This document shows, piece by piece, positions 1-8,225 of a DNA stretch of 43,412 bases (the stretch's first letter is position 1; the number at the start of each line of letters is the position of its first letter). This DNA comes from CAZNPH01 sp964574985 (lineage in GTDB: Bacteria > Bacteroidota > Bacteroidia > Bacteroidales > SM23-62). Below the pieces are notes generated by a model. It worked only from the letters and a program-made list of their open reading frames with translations. It did no database searches and had not been told where the DNA came from. The DNA lies in assembly GCA_964574985.1 (NCBI GenBank), contig CAZNPH010000026.1:1-43412 (forward strand). Reading direction: 5' to 3'. Made by a program: the position numbers and the translations under genes.

Positions 1-53
1 GAATTATTAAACTTTTGCCAAAAGATACAAGAACATTATTGATAAGATACTAA
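1..53 (+). repeat. Left copy of 53-bp terminal inverted repeat
   Basis: Bases 1-53 are a perfect inverted copy of 43359-43411, next to the other end of the window. The repeat is AT-rich and contains a 13-bp palindrome at 12-24 (CTTTTG, one base, CAAAAG). Its inner 18 bases are the last five codons and the stop of the TonB receptor gene on the minus strand. It may be a real repeat flanking the region, or a contig-end artefact such as a fold-back or shared k-mer. The sequence alone cannot decide. Confidence 0.9.
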
Positions 54-1988
54 AGATAAAAGCAATGTTCTTTGAGATTGCCTGTACCTTTCCGGCTCTT
101 TATGCGATGTATGATAATATTCTGTATCAAAAATATTTCTGGCGATGAACTGAATATTAAAATTTGTATAATTTATTACGGATATGGCGCCATGAAAAAT
201 TATTGCGGGGTCAATCATTCTGCTATTGGTAGCCGTTATTATTTTTTGATTTTCTCTTTTGCCTATATAATTAGCTCTTATATTGAATCTGATATTTTTC
301 CCCAGGGCATATGTTACATTTGTTCCAGCTGTGTGTTTACTAATTTCATGTACTTGTTTTCCCGACTCATCATAACTATCATTAAAGGTGTAATATAAAA
401 TTGTATGCATGCTTTTTGATGAGTATTTTAAAAACAGATCAAGCCCATTCGTGCTGATACCGCCCGTGTTTACCCATCGATAACTATCCATTTCATCTTT
501 TTTAACAATAGCATCTTCAAGCTGGTTTTTATATCCAATAATATCGAGTTTAAGATTTTTTAATAATTTTAAATTAAGGGCAAGTTCCAGAGAGCTCATT
601 CGTTCGGGAAGCAAAGAACTGTTTCCTAAGCCATCGTTATAATCCCAGGGTTTCGGAGCTCTGTAAGCTTCTGCATAAGAAAAGCGTACAATTTGATTTT
701 TTAGTTTATAAATGATTCCACCGCGGGGAGTTAAAACCTGATCGTAGATAGAACTGTGATCAAAACGTATACCTCCCGAGATATGTATGTTTTTAAGAAT
801 GGTATATTCCGGCTCAATAAAAAGGCTGGTTAAATAATTCATTTCCATATCTGGATTTTCCGGAGATTCGGGCGATTGATCGGGCGAATCGCTGATCGAA
901 ACTGAGTAAGACTCGGCTAGTTGTTCATATTCAAAAATTAAACCGCTTGCTACCGAAAAATTCTTGTTCGAATAGTATAATATATTCTCAATTCCGGTTA
1001 AGTTATTGGGACGATAATATCCAATTTGTGCAGTGTCAACAATATACAGAACAGAATTATCTAAAACGGAGGCATCTCTGTTGTATAAGGTTGCTGTCAG
1101 AGAAATGTTTTCAAATTGTTTCTGGTATTTTAAGTAGTTGTTTATAAACCGGATATTCCACAAGGTGCCATAATCCCGGTAAATTGTACCCACAGATTTA
1201 ATATATGTTGCACCCGACGATTGTTTTTGTAAATAATTTGTGCCAAACAAAAAATTACTGGCGCTGATTTTAATATCAAAAGCATAATCCCTTTCGTAGT
1301 TATCCATTAAATCGGTCCAGTTGTAATCGCCTGCACTTCCTTTTAAATTAGCTTTTTCGGTATATTTGGCCACTCCCGAAATCCGGATTCCAAGGTTATT
1401 TTTTTTATTGGTTTGGGCAATGCTAAAGTCGTTTGATAAGGTATTAAATGAACCTGCCAGTGCATTTATTTCATAACTGTTTTCATCGGTATTTCGGGTT
1501 ATAAGGTTAATTATTCCGGATGTTGCATTGGTACCATACGCAACAGACCCCGGTCCATAGACAACTTCTATTCTTTCAATATTTGAAAGATTATATTGCC
1601 CGCCACCGTAAAAACCGCCCGAATTAAGCTCATTAACCTGTATGCCGTCAATTAAGAGCAATACGAGATTATTTTGATTCGGGATCCCCCTTAGAAAAGA
1701 GTATGTATTTATTCCCTGTATATTTCTGAACTGAAAACCTGGTAAATCTGCCAAAACATCCTCCAATGTAAAATAACCTCTTGTTTTAATTTCTTCAGCT
1801 GTTACAACATAGATGGTAGAAGGGACCACTTCAACGGATTGTTTTACTTTCGAAGCTGATGTAATTTTAAGTTGCGATAGCTGATCGAAACCATAGTCAT
1901 ATATATCAATACTATCTGTTTGAGCAAATGATAATCTATAACAAAGCAGCAATGTTATTAAGAGAAAAATGTTTTTTACTGTAAACAT
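36..1988 (-). CDS. TonB-dependent outer-membrane receptor (CirA/BtuB-like size)
   Basis: This 650-residue protein is an outer-membrane beta-barrel receptor for TonB-driven uptake of an unknown ligand. It has a Sec signal peptide (a hydrophobic stretch ending near SFAQT, about residues 6-23). The plug domain (about 45-165) holds TEEIKTRGYFTLEDVLADLP, IDGIQV and the VYGPGSVAYGTNATSGIINL region typical of plugs. The barrel occupies the remainder and includes the FRFSYAEAYRAP-like segment (here VRFSYAEAYRAP). At about 650 residues without a carboxypeptidase-like N-terminal extension, it resembles colicin I/vitamin B12-type receptors rather than the roughly 1,000-residue SusC class. No SusD follows. 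The gene is much more AT-rich than the right three quarters of the window. The protein ends LSLVSYQ, one residue short of the usual terminal aromatic, and the stop lies inside the terminal repeat, so the extreme C-terminus may be altered. Confidence 0.9.
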   Translation of the reverse strand: MFTVKNIFLLITLLLCYRLSFAQTDSIDIYDYGFDQLSQLKITSASKVKQSVEVVPSTIYVVTAEEIKTRGYFTLEDVLADLPGFQFRNIQGINTYSFLRGIPNQNNLVLLLIDGIQVNELNSGGFYGGGQYNLSNIERIEVVYGPGSVAYGTNATSGIINLITRNTDENSYEINALAGSFNTLSNDFSIAQTNKKNNLGIRISGVAKYTEKANLKGSAGDYNWTDLMDNYERDYAFDIKISASNFLFGTNYLQKQSSGATYIKSVGTIYRDYGTLWNIRFINNYLKYQKQFENISLTATLYNRDASVLDNSVLYIVDTAQIGYYRPNNLTGIENILYYSNKNFSVASGLIFEYEQLAESYSVSISDSPDQSPESPENPDMEMNYLTSLFIEPEYTILKNIHISGGIRFDHSSIYDQVLTPRGGIIYKLKNQIVRFSYAEAYRAPKPWDYNDGLGNSSLLPERMSSLELALNLKLLKNLKLDIIGYKNQLEDAIVKKDEMDSYRWVNTGGISTNGLDLFLKYSSKSMHTILYYTFNDSYDESGKQVHEISKHTAGTNVTYALGKNIRFNIRANYIGKRENQKIITATNSRMIDPAIIFHGAISVINYTNFNIQFIARNIFDTEYYHTSHKEPERYRQSQRTLLLSLVSYQ

Positions 1989-2107
1989 ATCAACTGATTT
2001 AAACCCCCAATTGATATTATCGTAAATGAATAATTTGGAATATTATATCAAGTTACGAACATTAAAAAGTAAAATCAAAGAAAATAATCCCATTAACCGT
2101 ATGTCCT

Positions 2108-2556
2108 AAAGACCGATGAAGGTATTTGGTCATTTTCTTTACTCCGAAAAAGGGCATTTCAAGGTATTGGAAATATCGGCATGACCCATCAGGCGTTGGA
2201 TCACTTGCAGGTTTACCCCCTGTTCCAGCAAATGGGTGGCAAAACAATGCCTGGCTTACTTATTCCCTGGAAAGAACAACCGGTAAGGTCCTGGGAACTT
2301 TTGGAATGAGAAGATGATCGGCCGCCCCATTCAAGATGATGAACCTTTACAAACAGAAACCTCAGGGCATAATATCCCATCTTAACACTTCCCGGGCCAT
2401 ATCGCCCGCAGGTAAGCATGTGATGAAAATATTCCCGTAGCTCTTTAACTCCGGACCGGGTTGGATCGTTTTTAATAAAATCGCAAAAATCATTGATGTG
2501 CCACCAGAAACTCTCAATGGTGCGCTCACTTAAATTGCGTAACTGTGCTTCTTGTA
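2108..2556 (-). pseudogene. Decayed tyrosine recombinase/integrase
   Basis: Reading the minus strand from about 2556 gives a good phage-integrase N-terminal core-binding domain: LRNLSERTIESF, then helices through GYYALRFLFVKVHHLEW (to about 2330). The frame then breaks. In another frame, at about 2244-2146, the typical C-terminal catalytic box appears (RHCFATHLLEQGVNLQVIQR followed by LMGHADISNTL). The roughly 100 residues between, including the first catalytic Arg region, are missing. The nucleophilic Tyr segment after the GHADIS box is also lost, and there is no in-frame ATG for the N-terminal part. It is therefore a remnant with an internal deletion and frameshifts. Similar integrases often accompany IS91-like or integron-like elements in Bacteroidota. 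It marks past mobility at this spot. Confidence 0.8.
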
Positions 2557-2600
2557 AGAAGTTTTTTTTAAATTTATCATATACTGAAGTTTTTGTTTAA

Positions 2601-2613
2601 CACCTTAAAGGTG
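2601..2613. repeat. 13-bp palindrome upstream of integrase remnant
   Basis: CACCTT, one A, AAGGTG forms a perfect odd palindrome about 45 bases upstream of the readable integrase remnant. It could be part of the old attachment or regulatory region. No function can be assigned. Confidence 0.5.
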
Positions 2614-2619
2614 AAAACT

Positions 2620-2815
2620 TTTAGTAGAAAAACCTCCTGGAATCGGCAGTGTAAAAGCTACCGACGACAGGAGGTTTAGTTCAACACATGGTATAGTGCA
2701 TGCGGGTTTCAGAGGTATGCGAGCGTTTGTTGCTCGTGAAAAAGGTTGGTGTGAACTGATAGGAAATCGCCTCGTAATCCCGCACGACAACATACCATCA
2801 AACGTTCATTAAAAA
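2620..2815. other. Structured noncoding stretch with hairpins (possible att site or ncRNA)
   Basis: Lying between the integrase remnant and the next gene, this stretch is less AT-rich than its surroundings and rich in inverted repeats. AAACCTCCTG at 2630-2639 pairs perfectly with CAGGAGGTTT at 2668-2677, with an inner TCGG/CCGA pair. AGTTCA at about 2678-2683 pairs with TGAACT downstream, extended past a bulged base (AACAC with GTGTG). Between these arms, CGAGC and GCTCG make a five-pair stem with a seven-base loop. An open frame on the plus strand ends at about 2812 but lacks a start and matches nothing I recognise. An old attachment site or a structured RNA is possible. Confidence 0.4.
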
Positions 2816-2850
2816 ATAATATATCAATCATTAAATTAAACTTAATTATC

Positions 2851-4146
2851 ATGAAAAGAATTAGTTACGTTTTATTTTTTCTAATCCTTACATGTTTTGC
2901 ATGTGAGAAGGAAGAAGATGATAATCTGCCAGATAATGGTAACGACAAATTAAAAATCATGGACATTGCAGATGCACAAAGCTTATTTATTGCTTCGGCG
3001 AATCGTTTTTCAAAAAAATCCGGTGTCATTAATCAGCAGGATGAAGACACTACTGTTTTGTTTAAAATCACGGAAGATGGTTATTTAAGAGAGGTAAAAT
3101 ATTATGATGAAGACAGTACCCGAGTTACAATGAAGGATTTCCCCAGTGGAATATGGGATGTGAACAGCACTTTTTTAATTGTCCAGTTTAGTGATATTTC
3201 ATCACCTACGTGGGCATATCTGGTGAATAAAAATACGGAAAAGGCATGGCTTTTTGATCAGATTTGCCTGCCGGGAGCTAGCTCTCCATACATTAGTACA
3301 GATAATAATGATAATATCTATTTTATTCCTGGTCAAATTGGTATTGCCAAAGTTAATGTCTCCGATCCTGGTCAGCCGGAAGCAAATATTATTCTCAGTG
3401 ACTTACCTGAAGCAATTGTATGTTTCATAACAGATACAGAGGGAAACATTCTATATGACAATAAAACCATACGTTACACCAATGGCGGACTTTATAATTT
3501 ACAAAACAATGCATTGGGTTTAGGCGGAATTTATTCTCCGAATCCATTGTGTGTATGGAAAGGATTCGATGATAATTTTTATTATGGCTATAAAACGGAT
3601 GAAGTTCCCACAGCTGTTTATGACAACAGTAAAATAAATAAAATTACAATCCAGAATAATAGTGCAACCGAACAGGTTTTTATTGATTCCATACTTTTTG
3701 AGCATGAATTTGATGGTGGCAGAGAACCCATCATGAAGTTTCCCCAACTAAATAAAATAATGTTCGGGGGACCAGGTGTTTATGAAATTGATTATTCAAA
3801 GAAACAGGCAACATCATATGATGCATCCTGTTTTAACTTAAACGGTAATGAAAATCTATTTGTCTGGAACGAGAACACCTATTACATTGCCGGGGAAAAT
3901 ACATCCAATCAACCGGTATTATTAAAGGTAAGTGCAGCAGACCATTCCTGTTCTAACCTAATTCCTGTAAATCAGTACGATATTTTTAAGATGGACATTA
4001 GTGGTCAGGGCATAATTACATTTAATGCTTTAAGAATGAGTGACGGGAAAAAGGTGATTGCAAAAGTAAATTCCTCTGGGAATGTTGAAATTATTGATGA
4101 ATCCATGAACCAGGAAGTAATAAATTTAATAGATGTGAGCAGTTAA
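2851..4146 (+). CDS. Exported lipoprotein of unknown function
   Basis: This is a 431-residue protein with a lipoprotein signal (MKRISYVLFFLILTCFACEK, lipid-modified Cys at about 18) followed by an acidic linker (EKEEDD, DNGND). The rest is rich in short beta-like segments with repeating patterns such as DNNDNIYFIPG, TEGNILYD and NENLFVWNENTYYIAG. These suggest a beta-propeller-like fold of the kind seen in sensor or binding lipoproteins. I do not recognise a named family and assign no reaction. It is strongly AT-rich, like the TonB receptor, stands alone on the plus strand after the integrase remnant, and is 85 bases upstream of the SDR gene. It may be surface exposed. Confidence 0.75.
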   Translation: MKRISYVLFFLILTCFACEKEEDDNLPDNGNDKLKIMDIADAQSLFIASANRFSKKSGVINQQDEDTTVLFKITEDGYLREVKYYDEDSTRVTMKDFPSGIWDVNSTFLIVQFSDISSPTWAYLVNKNTEKAWLFDQICLPGASSPYISTDNNDNIYFIPGQIGIAKVNVSDPGQPEANIILSDLPEAIVCFITDTEGNILYDNKTIRYTNGGLYNLQNNALGLGGIYSPNPLCVWKGFDDNFYYGYKTDEVPTAVYDNSKINKITIQNNSATEQVFIDSILFEHEFDGGREPIMKFPQLNKIMFGGPGVYEIDYSKKQATSYDASCFNLNGNENLFVWNENTYYIAGENTSNQPVLLKVSAADHSCSNLIPVNQYDIFKMDISGQGIITFNALRMSDGKKVIAKVNSSGNVEIIDESMNQEVINLIDVSS

Positions 4147-4231
4147 ATAATTATAAATAGCAATTACAATTTGATAACATATTTAATTTCACTAAAATTT
4201 AGTACAATAAAAAACTATAATTCAATAAATC

Positions 4232-5023
4232 ATGAAAAATAATAAACGGCTTCAAAATCAAACCGCTATTGTAACCGGCGCTGAATCGGGTATCGGGAAA
4301 GCCATTGCCATAGAATTGGCCGGAGAAGGAGCAAATGTTGTTGTCAATTATATAGCAGATGCAGATGAAGCTCAGAAGGTGGCAGATGCTGCAAGGAACG
4401 CAGGCGGCGAAGCCATAAAATTCAAAGCCGACGTAAGTAAGGAAGATCAGGTGAAAAAAATGTTCGGTAAAACCATTGAAGCCTTTGGCCGGCTGGATAT
4501 TCTGGTGAACAACGCAGGCATACAAATAGACGCCGCTATCGACGGGATGTCGCTTGAAGAGTGGCAGAAGGTAATCGATGTAAACCTCACCGGATATTTT
4601 TTATGTTCCCGTGAAGCCATTAAAGAATTTAAAAAGCAGGAAATTGACGAAAATATCTCGGTAGCAGCCGGTAAAATTATATGCATCAGTTCCGTTCACG
4701 AGCGCATCCCCTGGAAAGGACATGCCAACTATGCGGCATCCAAAGGCGGAATCAAGCTTCTGATGAAATCAATGGCTGTGGAAGTGGCAGTTCACAAAAT
4801 CCGGGTCAACAGTATTGGTCCGGGCGCCATAAAAACACCCATCAATAAAGAATCGTGGGACGAACTGGAGCAGTCAATTCCGTACGGAAGAGTTGGCGAT
4901 CCGGAAGATATTGCCGGAGCTGCCGTTTGGCTTGCTTCCGATGAGTCGGATTATGTAACCGGCACCACCCTGTTTGTCGACGGCGGCATGACTTTATACC
5001 CCTGCCTGGCTGTGGGAAATTGA
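4232..5023 (+). CDS. SDR oxidoreductase, glucose 1-dehydrogenase-like
   Basis: This 263-residue classical short-chain dehydrogenase has the TGAESGIG cofactor loop (residues 15-22), NNAG at about 93-96, and the catalytic set Ser154, Tyr167 and Lys171 (Y-A-A-S-K). The C-terminus has PGAIKTP and TGTTLFVDGGM. Overall spacing and motifs match the Bacillus glucose 1-dehydrogenase group, which oxidises beta-D-glucose to gluconolactone with NAD(P)+. There is no signal peptide, so it is cytosolic. It is followed 19 bases later by the GH15 hydrolase and then by a disulfide oxidoreductase, which suggests one transcript that frees and oxidises glucose. Base composition is intermediate between the left AT-rich genes and the GC-rich part. 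The exact sugar substrate is inferred. Confidence 0.85.
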   Translation: MKNNKRLQNQTAIVTGAESGIGKAIAIELAGEGANVVVNYIADADEAQKVADAARNAGGEAIKFKADVSKEDQVKKMFGKTIEAFGRLDILVNNAGIQIDAAIDGMSLEEWQKVIDVNLTGYFLCSREAIKEFKKQEIDENISVAAGKIICISSVHERIPWKGHANYAASKGGIKLLMKSMAVEVAVHKIRVNSIGPGAIKTPINKESWDELEQSIPYGRVGDPEDIAGAAVWLASDESDYVTGTTLFVDGGMTLYPCLAVGN

Positions 5024-5042
5024 TAACTTAAATTCAATTTTC

Positions 5043-6767
5043 ATGATCTATAAAATCAGAGACCTTGGAGTAATCAGCGACAGGCGCAGTGGCGCATTGA
5101 TAGCTAAAAACGGCGATGTGTGCTGGTACTGTACCGGGCAGTTTGACAGCCCTTCCCTTTTTGCTTCTTTGCTGGACAGCGAAAAAGGGGGTGTATGGAC
5201 AGTCAATCTGCAAGGCAACTATGAAACGGAAAGACAATACATTGAAAACAGCAGTGTTCTTGAAACGCGTTTTCAGACTAAAAACGATGCATTCACAATA
5301 ACCGACTGGATGCCGCTGCATGACAACTTCTCAGGCATTTGCAGGCTGTTTTCGCATTCATCGTCATCAAAAAAAAATACCTTAATCCCGGCACCCGGTT
5401 ACGGACAGGAAGAAGTAAAAATCAGCAAGATAAATGATACCACAGTCAGTATTAACGATAAATATTTTCTGATTATTTCTCACCCGGCAGAGGTGGGAGA
5501 AGAAAAAATAATTTTCGAAATTCCTGCAAATGAAGAGGGCTGGGCGGTTCTAACTGATCGGCAAATGAAATTTGAAGGCGACCGGCAATTAAAAAGTTCA
5601 CTGCAAAAAACCCGGAGAAGCTGGAATGAGTTAAATGCAGGATTTAGTTATGACGGTCCCTACAAAAAAGAGATGCTGGATTCATTAAGGGCCATCAGGC
5701 AGGTGACACATGAAGAATCCGGAGGAATTATTGCCGCCCTTACAACATCGTTGCCCGAGGTTCCGGGAGGCGAACGGAATTACGATTACCGTTATGTATG
5801 GCTGCGCGATGCCTCCATGATTGTCAGCGCACTTACAAGGGCCAAAACAAACGGCGAAGATGAAAAACGTTTTCTGGATTTTATCTGCTCGGCACGCGGC
5901 AATATAAAAGATTATTCCACCACCCCATTTGTTACCGTAACGAAAGAAGCGGCCCCTGCTGAAAGTTATCTTGATTTTTCGGGCTACCTGAACAGCAGGC
6001 CCGTGCGTATCGGTAATAATGCAAATGAGCAGTTGCAACTCGATGCCGGAAGCAATATTCTGCTGGCTGCCAAGCTGATATACGGCAATACCCAAACACG
6101 CGATCACTGGCAGGTAGTTGCCGAAATTGCCGGCTTCCTGGCTGCAAACTGGCAGCAGGACGATTACGGCATCTGGGAAGAGGATATTGCCCGGCAATTT
6201 ACATCGAGCAAAGTGATTATGGCAGTAGCGCTGGAATTTATTTCGAAATATTCTCAGGATGAATCCCAAAAGAAACGCTGGCTGGAAGCCGCAAAAACCA
6301 TCAGGCATTATATCGAAAACAATTGCCTTACCGGTTCCGGGAGTTATGCTGTGTTTGCCGGAAGTGAGGAAGTGGATATTACGGCAACGCTTTTCCCGGA
6401 GTGGGATTACTGCCCGGCCGACACCCCGGAAATGATTCAGACCGTAAAAGAACTGGAAAAGCATTTCAGCAAAAACGATTTGGTTTACCGCAACCTGCTG
6501 CTTTTCGATGAAAAAAAGGAGGGCACTTTCCTCGCTGCAAATTTCTGGATGGCCCAGTACTGGATTATGCGGAAAGATATTCAGAAAAGTAAAAGATATA
6601 TCGAAGCCGCACTGAAATACCAAAATGATTTAGGGCTTTTTGCCGAAGAAGCCGACCCGAATTCAGATACCATGCTGGGAAATATACCCCAGAGTTTTGT
6701 GCATGCTTCCTGTATCGGGGCCATAATTGATTTTAACAATGCTTTCGGAAAAGATTCAGAAAATTAA
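5043..6767 (+). CDS. Glycoside hydrolase family 15 (glucoamylase/trehalase-like)
   Basis: This is a 574-residue cytosolic enzyme with no signal peptide. The N-terminal beta-sandwich-like region (about 1-200) starts with IRDLGVISDRRSGALIAKNG, typical of bacterial GH15 proteins. An (alpha/alpha)6 catalytic domain follows. DYRYVWLRDASM near residue 245 is the GH15 substrate-binding signature. GIWEED followed by SSKVIMAVALE carries the likely catalytic acid Glu. EGTFLAANFWMA near the C-terminus carries the likely catalytic base Glu. Family members are inverting exo-enzymes releasing beta-glucose from alpha-glucans or trehalose. Its place between a glucose-dehydrogenase-like SDR and a flavoprotein fits beta-glucose release followed by oxidation. 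It starts 19 bases after the SDR stop. Whether it acts on trehalose or maltooligosaccharide cannot be decided from sequence. Confidence 0.9.
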   Translation: MIYKIRDLGVISDRRSGALIAKNGDVCWYCTGQFDSPSLFASLLDSEKGGVWTVNLQGNYETERQYIENSSVLETRFQTKNDAFTITDWMPLHDNFSGICRLFSHSSSSKKNTLIPAPGYGQEEVKISKINDTTVSINDKYFLIISHPAEVGEEKIIFEIPANEEGWAVLTDRQMKFEGDRQLKSSLQKTRRSWNELNAGFSYDGPYKKEMLDSLRAIRQVTHEESGGIIAALTTSLPEVPGGERNYDYRYVWLRDASMIVSALTRAKTNGEDEKRFLDFICSARGNIKDYSTTPFVTVTKEAAPAESYLDFSGYLNSRPVRIGNNANEQLQLDAGSNILLAAKLIYGNTQTRDHWQVVAEIAGFLAANWQQDDYGIWEEDIARQFTSSKVIMAVALEFISKYSQDESQKKRWLEAAKTIRHYIENNCLTGSGSYAVFAGSEEVDITATLFPEWDYCPADTPEMIQTVKELEKHFSKNDLVYRNLLLFDEKKEGTFLAANFWMAQYWIMRKDIQKSKRYIEAALKYQNDLGLFAEEADPNSDTMLGNIPQSFVHASCIGAIIDFNNAFGKDSEN

Positions 6768-6779
6768 AAAAATACAACA

Positions 6780-8156
6780 ATGAAGAATTTTGATGCCATT
6801 ATTATCGGCTCCGGGCAGGCCGGTACACCACTGGCTTTTAAGCTGGCCACCGACGGAAATAAAGTAGCTTTTATTGAAAAAGATAAGTTTGGCGGAACAT
6901 GCGTAAATGACGGATGCACCCCAACTAAAGCATACGTAGCAAGCGCCCGCCGTATTTGGGACGCCCGGAACGGCGCTGCTCTGGGAATTGATATTCCTGA
7001 AGGCGCATCTGCCGATTTAAAAAAAATAAAAAGCCGCAAAGATGAAATCGTACAGGAATCGGTTGACGGTATAAGTTCCGGCGTGGAAAAGGAAGAAAAC
7101 ATCACTTTTTTTGAAGGTGAAGCAAAGTTTACAGGAGAAAAAGCAGTTTCGGTTAACCGGGAAGAACTTACGGCGCCTGAAATTTATATCAACACCGGGG
7201 CCAGGCCCGTTATTCCAGAACCATTTGAGAAGCTGGATTACCTGACCAATGAAACCATACTTCAGCTTGAAGAATTGCCCGGGCACCTGGTAATTGTGGG
7301 TGGAAGTTACATTGGGCTGGAGTTTGGACAAATGTTCCGGAGGTTTGGCAGTAAAGTAACCATTATTGAAAAAGCATCTTCCATTATTGGCCGCGAAGAC
7401 CAGGAAATCAGTGAGAATATTTTGGATTTTCTGAAAGAAGAAGGCATTGAATTTCGTTTGAATGCCAGTTGTATCGGCGGTACGCAAAACGATGACAAGT
7501 CGATTACCCTGAAACTGGACTGCAAAGAGGGAAGCCCGGAAGTTACCTGCTCGCACCTGCTGCTTGGCGTGGGACGCAGGCCCAATACCGATTCGCTGAA
7601 CCTGGAAGCCGGCGGTATAAAAACCAACGACCGCGGATATGTTCAGGTGAACGATCATCTCGAAACCAATGTTGAAGGAGTTTTTGCCCTGGGCGATTGC
7701 AACGGAAAGGGCGCTTTTACGCACACTTCGTACAATGATTATGAAATTATTGCCGCCAATAAATTCAGCAACGAAAACCGCAAAGTTTCCGACCGGATTA
7801 TGGCCTATAACCTGTACATCGATCCGCCTTTGGGGCGTGCCGGAATGACCCGTAAAGCAGCCCTCGAAAAAGGGTATAAAATTCTGGAAGCAAAAATGCC
7901 CATGACCCAGGTAGCGAGGTCCAAAGAAAAAGATGAAACCAATGGAATGATGCAGGTTATTGTTAATGCTGAAAATCAGCGGATTCTTGGCGCAGCCATT
8001 TTAGGCGTAGGCGGCGATGAAATCATCAGCAGCATTTTGCAGATTATGTATGCAGATGTTCCTTGCACCGTGCTGAAAAATGCGGTCATTTCCCACCCAA
8101 CTGTTTCGGAGTTGTTACCCACTTTGCTGGAAGGGTTGGAAGAAGTCGTTACGTAA
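6780..8156 (+). CDS. FAD-dependent disulfide oxidoreductase, mercuric reductase/lipoamide dehydrogenase family
   Basis: This 458-residue protein of the class I pyridine nucleotide-disulfide oxidoreductase family shows three family hallmarks. The FAD site is IIGSGQAGTPLA. The redox pair is Cys41 and Cys46 in GGTCVNDGCTPTK. The NAD(P) site is IVGGSYIGLEFGQ at about 173-185, with GDCNGKGAFTHT for FAD. The C-terminal interface keeps HPTVSELLP, the His-Glu active-site pair. It lacks the N-terminal metal-binding domain and the C-terminal Cys pair of true MerA, so mercury detoxification should not be assumed. Proteins annotated mercuric reductase of this size are common beside SDR and GH15 genes in Bacteroidota. 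It is 12 bases after the GH15 gene and likely co-transcribed. It is the last gene before the composition change. Confidence 0.88.
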   Translation: MKNFDAIIIGSGQAGTPLAFKLATDGNKVAFIEKDKFGGTCVNDGCTPTKAYVASARRIWDARNGAALGIDIPEGASADLKKIKSRKDEIVQESVDGISSGVEKEENITFFEGEAKFTGEKAVSVNREELTAPEIYINTGARPVIPEPFEKLDYLTNETILQLEELPGHLVIVGGSYIGLEFGQMFRRFGSKVTIIEKASSIIGREDQEISENILDFLKEEGIEFRLNASCIGGTQNDDKSITLKLDCKEGSPEVTCSHLLLGVGRRPNTDSLNLEAGGIKTNDRGYVQVNDHLETNVEGVFALGDCNGKGAFTHTSYNDYEIIAANKFSNENRKVSDRIMAYNLYIDPPLGRAGMTRKAALEKGYKILEAKMPMTQVARSKEKDETNGMMQVIVNAENQRILGAAILGVGGDEIISSILQIMYADVPCTVLKNAVISHPTVSELLPTLLEGLEEVVT

Positions 8157-8225
8157 CTTTGTTTCTGTAAAATTGGATTTTTGAAAAAGAATTAAGATCA
8201 TTCCGGTCTGTAAATACTTATTATC

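Noticed and set aside
2605..2793. Short minus-strand open frame over the structured stretch
   Set aside because: No recognisable protein; inverted repeats explain the region better than coding.
2620..2815. Integron attC site
   Set aside because: There are paired arms and a bulged base, but the GTTRRRY and RYYYAAC core sites are not both present.
6780..8156. True mercury resistance gene merA
   Set aside because: The N-terminal heavy-metal domain and the C-terminal cysteine pair are missing, and no other mer genes are nearby.
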